Source: Paenibacillus sp. D2_2
GTDB lineage: Bacteria; Bacillota; Bacilli; Paenibacillales; Paenibacillaceae
Direction: 5' to 3'
Assembly: GCF_031199965.1 (NCBI RefSeq)
Contig: NZ_CP133605.1
Location: 2,326,501-2,390,500, forward strand
DNA length: 64,000 bases
Of the stretch, positions 8,577 to 17,016 are shown in pieces; the stretch's first letter is position 1; every line of letters starts with the position of its first letter. The position numbers and the translations under genes were made by a program. The notes beneath the pieces were generated by a model, which searched no databases, was not told where the DNA came from, and was given only the letters and a program-made list of their open reading frames with translations.

Positions 8577-9417
8577 GATTAAGGTCGGCGGACATTTCAG
8601 CATTCGATATGGATATTCCGGTGCTGCCAAGGCGGCGCTGCAGATTGGAGCAGGGGCTTTTCAGTATTTCCCCAAAAATCCAAGAGGTCTGTCGGTGAAG
8701 TCCTTTAATGCACAGGATGCAGAAACATGCCGCCAGCTTTGTCTCAAGAATCATATCGTATCAGTGGCACATACGCCTTATCCGAGTAATTTAGCCGCTG
8801 AGCCGAGTAACGAGGATGGACTTTTCCATCGAGTAGTAGACTCGCTGCGTAACGATCTGGAAATTGCAGAAGCTTGCGGTTCTATTGGAATAGTAGTTCA
8901 TTTTGGCACAAATAAGGCTGGAAACCCCTTACAAAGTTATCAAAATATTATACAATGTATAAATAAAGTGCTTGCAAATTGGCGAGGTCAGACTAAGTTG
9001 CTGATCGAGAATCAGGCGGGGGACCATGGGGACATGGGAATGACGCTTGAAGAGATGGTTCAGATTCGCAAGCTATGTGATACTCCGCAGCATATCGGGT
9101 TCTGCCTTGATACTTGTCATGCTTTTGCATCGGGAATGTGGGTTGGTGAGAAGGATGATTTTGCGGATAAGGCACAGCGGCTGGGATTCTGGGAAGCTCT
9201 GTCCGTGGTTCATCTTAATGATTCCATGTATCCGCTGCATTCACGTAAGGACCGACACGCCAGAGTTGGGCAAGGATATATAGGAGAATCAGGTTTTAGA
9301 ACGTTGCTACAGATGGATGCCATTCGACGTGTGCCATTAATTTTAGAGACCGCTACTGGAGCGGATGGAACGTATAGAGAGGATATGGAGCTGGTAAGGC
9401 AGTGGGCGGAGAGCTAG
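8566..9417 (+). CDS. nfo: Deoxyribonuclease IV (AP endonuclease)
   Basis: 283-residue TIM-barrel AP endonuclease of the Nfo family, which cleaves 5' of abasic sites using three metal ions. Family signatures are visible: VGGHFSI at the start, PRGL, VVHFGTNK, LLIENQAG, FCLDTCHAFASG, VHLNDSMYPLHSRKDRHARVG (split here across the metal-binding His/Asp cluster) and LILETATG near the end. The ATG lies within the glycosylase gene, so translation is coupled. It receives abasic sites made by the upstream enzyme. Confidence 0.95.
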   Translation: MIDEIKVGGHFSIRYGYSGAAKAALQIGAGAFQYFPKNPRGLSVKSFNAQDAETCRQLCLKNHIVSVAHTPYPSNLAAEPSNEDGLFHRVVDSLRNDLEIAEACGSIGIVVHFGTNKAGNPLQSYQNIIQCINKVLANWRGQTKLLIENQAGDHGDMGMTLEEMVQIRKLCDTPQHIGFCLDTCHAFASGMWVGEKDDFADKAQRLGFWEALSVVHLNDSMYPLHSRKDRHARVGQGYIGESGFRTLLQMDAIRRVPLILETATGADGTYREDMELVRQWAES

Positions 9418-9448
9418 TGCTGGAATAACAGCGGAAAGGAAGAAGAAC

Positions 9449-9802
9449 GTGATTCATCTATATATGGACGATTTCCGACAATGTCCAAAAGGGTTTACAT
9501 TAGCGCGCTCGGTGGATGAATGCATTGAGTTGCTGCGTTTGACTGAAGTAGATATTTTATCGCTAGATCACGATATGGGTGTAGATGAGAAAACCGGCAC
9601 TGAAGTGGCTGTTACTATCGCCCAGGAGGGTCTATACCCCCGTGAAATCTATTTGCATACATCGAGTAGTTGCGGTAAAAAAAGTATGTACGAAATCCTG
9701 TATCAGAATAAACCGGAGCACGTAGTACTGCATAACGGTCCGATTCCGTTCGAGCGTTTGGACGATATCGCGCGTCAGGCAGAGCAGCGTGCTGGAAAGT
9801 AA
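9449..9802 (+). CDS. Cyclic-phosphate processing receiver (cREC) domain protein
   Basis: 117-residue single-domain protein. It begins MIHLYMDDFRQCPKGFTLAR and continues with DILSLDHDMG, a receiver-like fold with the acidic DD near the N terminus and the DHD loop replacing the usual phospho-acceptor region. I recognise the pattern as the cREC family described for RNA cyclic-phosphate systems. The GTG start has a GGAAAGGAAG site. It sits between nfo and an rRNA methyltransferase gene with gaps of 31 and 15 bp, so probably one operon. A role in repair of nucleic-acid ends is inferred from context only. Confidence 0.7.
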   Translation: MIHLYMDDFRQCPKGFTLARSVDECIELLRLTEVDILSLDHDMGVDEKTGTEVAVTIAQEGLYPREIYLHTSSSCGKKSMYEILYQNKPEHVVLHNGPIPFERLDDIARQAEQRAGK

Positions 9803-9817
9803 GAGAGGTTGCACAAC

Positions 9818-10891
9818 TTGAATATTCACATACAAGAAAATACTGATGCTACGCAGGTCGTAGCGTCGACCCGATACGTGTGTACGGCGAATCATGGATT
9901 CGCTCCGTACGCACAGGAGGAACTGCGTAGATTATTTGGCTCGGTGAAGAGTACCGTGCTTGTATCTGGAGAGGTATTGCTGGTTACTCTACCGTTTGAG
10001 TCACAGGAGATTGAGAGACGTTTTGCTGAGGTGCAGCCTCTATTTTTGCGTCATATGTTTCCAGTCAGTTGGCAGTGGACGGTTGATGTAGAGAATTCGA
10101 ACCGGGCTTGGGAGGATGAGCTTGTAGAGTACCTTCTTGCTGATGGGCGGATCAATGGGGCTAAGGTAGCTATCCAGCCACGGAAATCTGAAGGCTCATT
10201 GTGGCAGGAGAGTGCGCTTTCGTTCAAAGATATGCTTCAAGCACGGCTGGATGAATCCAAAGCTGAGTTTGTGGTGAGAGATGCCGATTTGATCGTATCT
10301 GTATTTATTGGGAAGGATCAAGTCCTGGTGGGAATCTCAACGCCGCAGCAGAATTTATCAGACTGGAATGGTGGAGCAATTCGTTTCCAGCGTGAGGAAG
10401 GGCAGATTTCAAGGGCGAAGTTTAAGCTCCTGGAAGCAGAATCAGTCTTTGATATCGATTTTTCGGCTTTTCATGAGGCGCTTGATATCGGGGCTGCCCC
10501 AGGGGGATGGTCCTCGTTCCTGCTGGAGCGAGGTCTTAAGGTAACGGCCGTAGATCCGGCAAAGATGCATCCATCGATACTTGATTCACCGCGGTTGACG
10601 CATATCCGAAAAAATGCGGACAGCGTTAAATTCCGTGAAGGACAGTTCGATTTACTCGTGTGCGATATGAGCTGGAATCCGAAACAGACGGCAAAAATGG
10701 TCATCGATTTGCTGTATGCGCTCGTACCGGGCGGAACAGCAGTCGTTACTGTCAAGCTGATGAGCAAGAAACCGATGGCGCTTATTCAGGAAGTTATCTC
10801 GCTGTTTGAGGCATCGCAAATGCAAGTACAGCGCGCAAAACAGCTGTTCCATAACCGTGATGAAATTACACTATATATGATTAAATATTAA
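9818..10891 (+). CDS. RlmM-like SAM-dependent rRNA 2'-O-methyltransferase
   Basis: 357-residue protein with an N-terminal RNA-binding-like half (about 1-190) and a C-terminal Rossmann methyltransferase. The SAM motif ALDIGAAPGGWSSFLLE is followed by VTAVDPAKM, the catalytic-type LLVCDMSWNP and a conserved lysine in VVTVKLMSKK, matching the K-D-K pattern of RlmM/FtsJ enzymes. E. coli RlmM modifies C2498 of 23S rRNA; the same target is plausible here. The TTG at 9818 is preferred over TTG 9809 because the GAGAGG site (9803-9808) is then 9 bp away. It is last in the operon starting with the glycosylase. Confidence 0.8.
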   Translation: MNIHIQENTDATQVVASTRYVCTANHGFAPYAQEELRRLFGSVKSTVLVSGEVLLVTLPFESQEIERRFAEVQPLFLRHMFPVSWQWTVDVENSNRAWEDELVEYLLADGRINGAKVAIQPRKSEGSLWQESALSFKDMLQARLDESKAEFVVRDADLIVSVFIGKDQVLVGISTPQQNLSDWNGGAIRFQREEGQISRAKFKLLEAESVFDIDFSAFHEALDIGAAPGGWSSFLLERGLKVTAVDPAKMHPSILDSPRLTHIRKNADSVKFREGQFDLLVCDMSWNPKQTAKMVIDLLYALVPGGTAVVTVKLMSKKPMALIQEVISLFEASQMQVQRAKQLFHNRDEITLYMIKY

Positions 10892-10915
10892 TAGCATGAA
10901 CTAATTATTGTAAAA

Positions 10916-10997
10916 GTGCGTGTTCAAAAAGTACGGTTTTCAGCACCGAGAAGGTTGGATGAAGCTAGGGACTGAGTGGACTTTTTGAACAACCTCT
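10916..10997 (+). repeat. Dispersed inverted-end repeat, short copy C
   Basis: GTGCGTGTTCAAAAAGTACGG at the left (GTGCGTG prefix also seen at 34278), GGACTTTTTGAAC then AACCTCT at the right. The inside is reduced to CAGCACCGAGAAGGTTGGATGAAGC-like modules. It sits between the methyltransferase gene and the promoter of the kinase gene. Confidence 0.8.
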
Positions 10998-11007
10998 AAA
11001 AAAAGAG

Positions 11008-11036
11008 TTTTACTTCTTATAAGTTTATGCTATACT
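11008..11036 (+). promoter_or_regulatory. Possible promoter of the Tad-like locus
   Basis: TTTTAC, 17-bp spacer, TATACT. The -35 is weak, the -10 good. Transcription would start near 11043 and at once enter the terminator-like hairpin at 11065, so the spacing favours a regulated leader. Confidence 0.35.
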
Positions 11037-11064
11037 GATTCCAAAATTATACAAGAATAACAAT

Positions 11065-11124
11065 AGGGAAAGCATCCCGTTTAGTCTCGGCTAGTCCGAG
11101 CTGAACGTGATTGCTTTCCCTTTT
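11065..11124 (+). terminator. Leader hairpin with U tract before the kinase gene
   Basis: Three-tier stem: AGGGAAAGCA/TGCTTTCCCT outside, GTTTAG/CTGAAC in the middle and CTCGG/CCGAG around a CTAGT loop, ending in a short T run. It lies in the leader, ending about 8 bp before the ribosome binding site of the kinase gene, so it may attenuate the locus or end a short leader RNA. Alternatively it terminates read-through from the repair operon. Confidence 0.6.
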
Positions 11125-11146
11125 GTGTTGCAAAGGAGGTTATCGC

Positions 11147-12679
11147 TTGCCGCATATTGCGATGCTTGCTGAAGGAGATGTTATTGCGGGACGATACCGG
11201 ATCGAGCGCTTGATCGGACAGGGTGGCATGAGTCATGTGTATCTAGCTGCAGATTTAAAGCTTCCAGGTAAGCTGTGGGCGATCAAGGAAATGACGGACC
11301 GTGTGCCTAGAGAGATGCAATTGGAGGAGGAGGCAGCACTTTTGATCGCAATGAATCACCATCGTCTGCCGCGGATCGTTGATTTCTGGTCTAGTGAAAA
11401 CGGAGATCGTTCTTATCTTGTGATGGATTATATCGAAGGGGTACATCTTGATAAGTATGTGCGGCAGTTAGGCTCTAGCTTCAAGCCGGAAACACTGGTC
11501 GGGATTGGCATGCAAATATGCGAAGGTCTGCATTACTTACATAGCCGAAAACCACCGATTATTCATCGCGATTTAAAGCCTTCAAATCTGTTGATTGACA
11601 GTAAGGGCGAGATTCGGTTTGTTGATTTCGGCATTGCCCGCAAATTTCGGCCTAACGGTATCGAGGATACGATCAAGCTGGGGACGATTGGATTCGCGGC
11701 GCCGGAGCAATATGGTGGCCGTCAGAGTGATGGAAGGGCGGATTTGTATTCCTTAGGTGCGGTGCTGCTCTATTTGGGGACCCATTGCAAGTATATGGAA
11801 TGCACATCAGAGGCAATGACTCTGCTTGCCAAGAATGGATTTTCACGTCTAGGTCCTGTTATTGAGAAATTGTTACACAGCCATCCGGAGGAGAGGTTCC
11901 AAACAGCACAGGATGCGGGAACTGCCTTATCTAAGCTGCTCGAACGTTCACAGTCTCAAGGCATTAAGGCCAGGGGTAAAGAACAAGAAGGTGAAAAGGG
12001 TACATTTCCCGGTCGTTCTATTGTTATCGCTGTGATGGGAACCGGGCCGGGAGTTGGGGTAACGCATACAGCGATTTCACTGGCTCATTCGTTGGCCAGA
12101 TATTCTCGAAGGGTTGCTGTGATGGAGCTTGATCCCCGGGCAACAGCGTTGGAACGAATTCTGCATAGGCTTGGGGATGAGGGGAGACATTCCAGACAGT
12201 TGCCTAACCGTCGTGCTCGTATTGAGGGAGTTGACTATATCAGAACCAGCTCAAGAGTTGAGATGCTTGATCTATTCGCAAAGGACTACACCTACATAAT
12301 TTGTGATCTTGGTTCAAGCAGGCGTAAGGATTTGCTTGAGGAATATGTCAGGGCGGATCTGGCGATTCTTGTAGGCTCTTCTGCTGTGTGGAGGGTTGAT
12401 GAATTGGAGCTGTTCGCTGCCGCTGCTCCAGGTCAAATCAAGCAATCGCCGGTGTACTGTCTTCCGTTTGTGGCTGGAGCAGAGGTTAGCAGGCTGCAGA
12501 GAACACTGGATACAAAGCAGGTCTATGCATTACCAGCCGATAGCAATCCGTTCGTCCCGGACAGGCCATGGAGATGGCACTGCTCCAGGCATGTAGTGAA
12601 GTGCTACCTCAAGGCATTCGTCCGGTCAAACGTGGATTCTGGTTATCCAGTAGAAAGTAGTGAAGGAGAAGTGAGATAG
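11147..12679 (+). CDS. Ser/Thr protein kinase fused to a MinD/CpaE-like domain
   Basis: 510-residue soluble protein. The N-terminal half is a Hanks-type kinase: glycine loop IGQGGMSHVY, ATP lysine in WAIKEM, catalytic loop HRDLKPSN, DFGIARKF and APEQYGG. There is no PASTA domain or membrane segment. From about residue 295 a second domain opens VIAVMGTGPGVGVTHTAISL and continues with RRVAVMELDP, the layout of MinD/CpaE ATPases but without the P-loop lysine. The TTG at 11147 has AAAGGAGG 7 bp upstream. Near the end another frame reads QAMEMALLQACSEVLPQG and stops at 12660; one missing G at 12559-12560 would join it, giving 504 residues. It heads the Tad-like gene set, so it probably regulates it. 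Confidence 0.85.
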   Translation: MPHIAMLAEGDVIAGRYRIERLIGQGGMSHVYLAADLKLPGKLWAIKEMTDRVPREMQLEEEAALLIAMNHHRLPRIVDFWSSENGDRSYLVMDYIEGVHLDKYVRQLGSSFKPETLVGIGMQICEGLHYLHSRKPPIIHRDLKPSNLLIDSKGEIRFVDFGIARKFRPNGIEDTIKLGTIGFAAPEQYGGRQSDGRADLYSLGAVLLYLGTHCKYMECTSEAMTLLAKNGFSRLGPVIEKLLHSHPEERFQTAQDAGTALSKLLERSQSQGIKARGKEQEGEKGTFPGRSIVIAVMGTGPGVGVTHTAISLAHSLARYSRRVAVMELDPRATALERILHRLGDEGRHSRQLPNRRARIEGVDYIRTSSRVEMLDLFAKDYTYIICDLGSSRRKDLLEEYVRADLAILVGSSAVWRVDELELFAAAAPGQIKQSPVYCLPFVAGAEVSRLQRTLDTKQVYALPADSNPFVPDRPWRWHCSRHVVKCYLKAFVRSNVDSGYPVESSEGEVR

Positions 12680-12682
12680 TAA

Positions 12683-13575
12683 ATGATTAGAAAACGGACA
12701 AGGCAATTTATATATGCCGGAATTGTCGGTGCTGGAATCGTCGGTATTGCCTTCGTAGGTTATGCGATCCATGCTTCAAACAAATTGGAGCAGGTACGTA
12801 CATCCGTGACTAAGCAATACGAATCTGAAATATCCGCGATGAAACAGGCTTCCGGTAATGTTGTCACCGGCTGGACCTTATCGCGGGAAATTCCAGCTGG
12901 AGAACGCATTACGAGACAGGATCTGACTTCGATTGTGCTTCCTGTGGACAGCGTTCCGGGTGATTGGTTGAAGGCCTCTGAGAATATCGTTGGTAAGGCC
13001 GCCAAAATTACGGTCGCTCCCAAAACGCTGCTTACCGACTCTTTGTTATTTGAGGAGGGGCAGTCTCAGACGATCTTCGTTATCGTGAGATGGGCTTCAT
13101 CCAGTTGCCGGGTGAATTGAAGCAGAAGGATGTCGTCGACATTCGGATTCAATTCCCGACCGGACAGGATTATATTCTGCTGTCCAAGAAGCGGGTTGAA
13201 TCACTCTCTCCCGGTGTTGTTACGTCAACCCTCAATGAAGAAGAGATTCTGCTGTTGTCCAGTGGGATCGTAGACGCTTATTTACATAAGGCATCTATTT
13301 ATGCCCTTAAGTATGTGGAGCCGTACTTACAACGGGAAGCTATAATGACGTATCCGCCAAGCGATGCCGTGCTTCAGGTGATTCGAAAGGATCCGAATAT
13401 TGTGGATATGGCGGAGCACGCACTGACAGCTACGATAAGAGCGGGACTGGAGGGCGATTTGGCGTCGGTCACGTCGCAGCGTGCGGCTGAATTTATGAGC
13501 CAGAAATCCACTTCTACTTCGGTCCGCACCTCGCAGGAGGGGAGCGATTCATTTGTGCTCGATGCTGGGAAGTGA
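12683..13575 (+). CDS. CpaB/RcpC-like SAF-domain pilus protein, frame broken once
   Basis: Membrane-anchored protein with one N-terminal segment (IVGAGIVGIAFVGYAIH), a coiled stretch, then a SAF domain starting SREIPAGERITRQDL, as in CpaB/RcpC proteins of Tad pili. The frame shifts in the G4 run at 13057-13060; one more G gives EEGAVSDDLRYREMGFIQLP and a 297-residue protein. The C-terminal part (VVDIRIQFPTGQDYILLSKKRV) continues the beta-clip region. In Gram-negatives CpaB works at the cell envelope with the secretin; here the outer part would lie in the wall zone. Confidence 0.75.
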
Positions 13576-13632
13576 TAGTAACAGGAATCGGGTGGTTTGG
13601 TGGGTTGACAAGGTCTATTTGGAGGGGATCGG

Positions 13633-14349
13633 ATGAAACGTTGGCTATTCGCCGGGGTGAGCGATAAGCGGGAGCTTATCCTCTACATATGTAAGCTGCT
13701 CACTGCGTCCGGACAGCGTGTATTGCTAGTGGATCGAACGGCCGAGAGCAAATATCAATATCTCACTCGTAACAGAGAGGCCGCTTTACCGCTAATCGAG
13801 TTCTGTGGCTTTGATATCACCAGTGGGAAGCTAATAACTACAGAAGAAGGAACTGGATTGCCAGAGGCAACCCGTATTAGGGACGAGAGCTATGATTATG
13901 TACTTTACGATTATGAGTTGGATCAGCCAGAAGAAAGAGGGCTATGCTCGCAAATGGATCAGTTTATATGGGTGACCACCTATGATCATTATGAGGTGGA
14001 ACGAAGTGCTGACTGGTTCAGACAATTGCTTCGCTCGGATCCGGAACTGGCAGGCGTCCGTGTTCATCCTGTTCTGATAAGAACGGTGGAGAGCTACTTG
14101 ACCGCAGATTACATGATAAGTCTGGCAGATGATTTACCGATAGAGTGGAATACAGAGGTTGCGTGCATCCCCTGGAATGAGCTTAATGCGGCCATCCATT
14201 ATGAGAACGGGCATGAGCATATGCTTCATATTCATCGAATCACCAGCTCTTATAGAAGAGCCTTGATATCTTTAATTATACAGTTGACAGGCTGGACTAG
14301 AAACGAAACAAAAAGGGCGATGCGCAGCGCAAAAAGGAGGGTCATATGA
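13633..14349 (+). CDS. Tad-locus protein with degenerate ParA/MinD-like fold
   Basis: 238 residues, start ATG with GGAGGGGATCGG upstream. The N terminus reads RWLFAGVSDKRELILYICKL then QRVLLVDRT: a beta strand, loop, helix and second strand placed as in ParA/MinD ATPases, but the P-loop KGGxGKT is absent. Later segments (YDYVLYDYEL, FIWVTTYDHYEVERSADWF) resemble the switch and effector strands of that fold. The stop overlaps the next start (ATGA). I infer a CpaE-like localisation role without ATP hydrolysis; no exact family is recognised. Confidence 0.55.
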   Translation: MKRWLFAGVSDKRELILYICKLLTASGQRVLLVDRTAESKYQYLTRNREAALPLIEFCGFDITSGKLITTEEGTGLPEATRIRDESYDYVLYDYELDQPEERGLCSQMDQFIWVTTYDHYEVERSADWFRQLLRSDPELAGVRVHPVLIRTVESYLTADYMISLADDLPIEWNTEVACIPWNELNAAIHYENGHEHMLHIHRITSSYRRALISLIIQLTGWTRNETKRAMRSAKRRVI

Positions 14350-15173
14350 GTCGAATTGTTATATGGGATTACGGTTATAGCGGTGCAGAGGATATCGCGG
14401 CGGCGATAGCCATTGTAACATCACTATACCAGAGACGGCGTGTATTGCTGATTAATGAAGAGGATGTCGGGCATGGAGTAGAGCAAGGATTTCCCGTGTA
14501 TGACGCTGCAGTTAATAGAGATAGCTCGAAGATTACGGAGACCGGGACGGAAGCTTTGCTGCGGCTTCTTATCACTCAGCGCATATCACGGTATAACTTT
14601 GTGGACTATACAAGACCGTTGATTAACAGTCGTCTTGACCTCATCCCCGGTGCTAGTGGAGGACTGAACAGGCAGGCAGACGCTGCGCTGTTGCAACAGT
14701 TATATGCAGTAGCGGAGGATGTGTATGAATTCGTATTCCTGCATCGGAGCGGCATGTCGCTACCTGTTGAAGAAGCGGAAGAGGTGCTGCTGCTGCCTGT
14801 ACTTCAACAGAATCGTATCGGACTTGACCCATTTTTTGCATATTATCGATCTTGTTCTGAGGTCTCAAGGAATAAGGTAAAAGGAATCATTCTCCGTAAC
14901 TACGATCGTCAGGCCAAATGGAATATCGCAAATATCAAACGGTACTATAATTGTGAAATTCCGATTTATGGCATCTGTTATGATACTGGGTTCGCAGATT
15001 CATGGAATGAGCATGACCTGCTTCGGTATTTCCGTCGAATTCACTTGCCTGGTCGCATGGGAGCAAAACGTGGGACTATGCTGGAAGCTCTACAGGAGCT
15101 TGGTGGAGCATTATCCGCAGTCTCAGATAATTATTTACCTCCGTCATCCCTATCTGATGACAAGGGGGCTTAG
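14346..15173 (+). CDS. Second Tad-locus protein with degenerate ParA/MinD-like fold
   Basis: 275 residues, overlapping the previous gene by 4 bp and with AAAAGGAGG in its end. It opens RIVIWDYGYSGAEDIAAAIA then RRRVLLINEED, again a first strand, loop, helix, second strand in MinD layout with no P-loop lysine. YNFVDYTRPL and YEFVFLHRSGM could be later core strands. It looks like a diverged relative of the preceding protein and of the kinase's C-terminal domain. Function unknown; location points to the Tad-like machine. Confidence 0.5.
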   Translation: MSRIVIWDYGYSGAEDIAAAIAIVTSLYQRRRVLLINEEDVGHGVEQGFPVYDAAVNRDSSKITETGTEALLRLLITQRISRYNFVDYTRPLINSRLDLIPGASGGLNRQADAALLQQLYAVAEDVYEFVFLHRSGMSLPVEEAEEVLLLPVLQQNRIGLDPFFAYYRSCSEVSRNKVKGIILRNYDRQAKWNIANIKRYYNCEIPIYGICYDTGFADSWNEHDLLRYFRRIHLPGRMGAKRGTMLEALQELGGALSAVSDNYLPPSSLSDDKGA

Positions 15174-15175
15174 CT

Positions 15176-17016
15176 ATGGAACGACTTACGAACGGGATCG
15201 GGATTGCTTTGATTCTGCTTCTGGCACTTCTTCTCGTCTGGCTAAGGGCTAGAGCAGTATCTGAAGATAAATCAACGAGTAAGGTGATTCATGAACGTTA
15301 TAGCCTACCCGATCTCATCGCCTATGTGAAGTTTCAACTACATGAACTGAGCCGCAATAAGATCAATCAATGGGGAATGGGGAGGAGTCCTGGGCACGTA
15401 AAGTGAAAGCAAGAACAGAGCTGCGCCAGGCACTGAGGGGATGTACTTATGGAGACCGTAGTGATAAGCGATTCGTTCAAACTTATATCCGTGATTTGCT
15501 ACTTGAAGGATACGGGGTAACTGAGGAGAACATTGAACAGATTATTCCCTTTCAACAGCCATCAAGGCTGACTCACCAGGATCGGTTCGAGGTAATCTTC
15601 TATCTATATCGCAAAAGATACGGTGAAGATGCATTGTCGGTTCTAATTGAGGAATACGAGCTCGACGAGCCGAAGCAGACGACAGAAGTTGAAGAAGGGT
15701 ATGTGTACGAAATTAACGGCGATGATATTGATTACTGCTTCGGTAGAGAATACAGACAGCTCTGCTTCGAAGAGAAGCTGGATATCGTCGTTCAGCGCGT
15801 CTATCAGTCCTATAAGGGTTTCTCTGTCATCGATAGTATGCTGGAGCAACGAATCGATGGAATAAGCGGCGGAGTAAGCGGAATATCCGGATCCGGTCAT
15901 CTTGGTTATGAGCAGAATGATGTTAATGGAGCTACGTTTGGGACAGGCATTGAAGCTCCACTGGACGAAGATGGGCGAGATATATCTCGAGTATGGGAGA
16001 GCGTTTGGATATTTTATAAAGGGAAGAGTATCAGACTTCCTTTCCTATCCTTCGACAGTGAGTTCGAGCTCAGAAGGATCTGCCAAAATATATATAAATA
16101 CAATTTGCCAGGTCAATTGTCAGAGGCCAGCGGATTTAAGGTGAACGATATGAAGGATGGTTCCCGGGTTGTCGTTGTCCGGCCTCCTTTTGCAGAGTCG
16201 TGGGCCTTCTTCGTCCGTAAATTTGATACTCAGGGAGCGACGCTTGAACAATTAATACAGGGCCGGGATTCAGAACTTCCAGTTCAGCTTCTGAAATATC
16301 TTATGAAGGGCAGCCGGATCACTTCGATTACTGGCTCGCAGGGCTCAGGTAAAACGACGCTGTTAATGGCGCTGGTCAAGCATATCTATGCATCTTATAC
16401 ACTTCGTGTTCAGGAGATGTCTTTCGAATTGAATCTGCGAAAGCTGTATAGTGCAAGAAATATACTTAGTTTTCGAGAGACAGAATACGTAAGTGGACAG
16501 GCTGGCCTTGACCTGCAGAAGAAGACAGATGGGACCGTACATATACTCGGTGAGGTAGCTACGGATGAAGTTGCTTCCTGGATGATACAAATGGCACAGG
16601 TAGCAAGCCTCTTTACCGTGTTCACGCATCATGCTAAGACCTTTCCTGATTTGGTCGATTCATTACGGAACTCGCTGTTGAAGACGGGAGTGTTCCGGGA
16701 TGAGCGGGTCGCCGAGCTGCAGGTTGCTGGGGTTATCGATTTTGACATCCATTTGCGCAGAGACATTCACGGCAATCGTTATATTGAGCGGATTACGGAG
16801 TGTTGCCGCCGAAGCGATGGCGAAGCCGAAATATTGACCGGAGAACGAACCTATCAGGCAAGGACGATTGTTGAATATGTAGATGGTCAATACCGGATCA
16901 TGCAACCGATAACCGAACAATGTCGTAATGAAATGCGGCGTGAGATGCTTCCGGAAGATGCCCTCCGTTTTGAGCAATTTCTGACTCAGTATTGGGGGGA
17001 GCAGATTGGAGCTTAA
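15176..17016 (+). CDS. tadA: TadA/CpaF-type secretion ATPase, frame broken once
   Basis: Corrected length 613 residues. It starts with a membrane segment (IALILLLALLLVWLRARAV), unusual for a TadA ATPase, then an N-terminal domain and the RecA-like motor: Walker A GSQGSGKTTLLMAL, Asp/Glu box VQEMSFELNL, Walker B region HILGEVATDEV and His box FTVFTHHAKTF. The frame breaks in the G4 run at 15372-15375; one more G joins NKINQWG to NGEESWARKV. An alternative is two genes, with a 76-residue membrane protein first. It powers assembly of pilin subunits at the cytosolic face. The stop overlaps the next gene's TTG start. Confidence 0.82.

Noticed and set aside
13057..13060. Programmed ribosomal frameshifting in the CpaB-like gene and similar breaks
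   Set aside because: No slippery heptamer with downstream structure was seen, and the same G4/G5 pattern occurs in many unrelated genes.
15370..17016. tadA starting at the ATG at 15370
   Set aside because: No ribosome binding site fits well, and the upstream frame joins it after adding one G in a G4 run.
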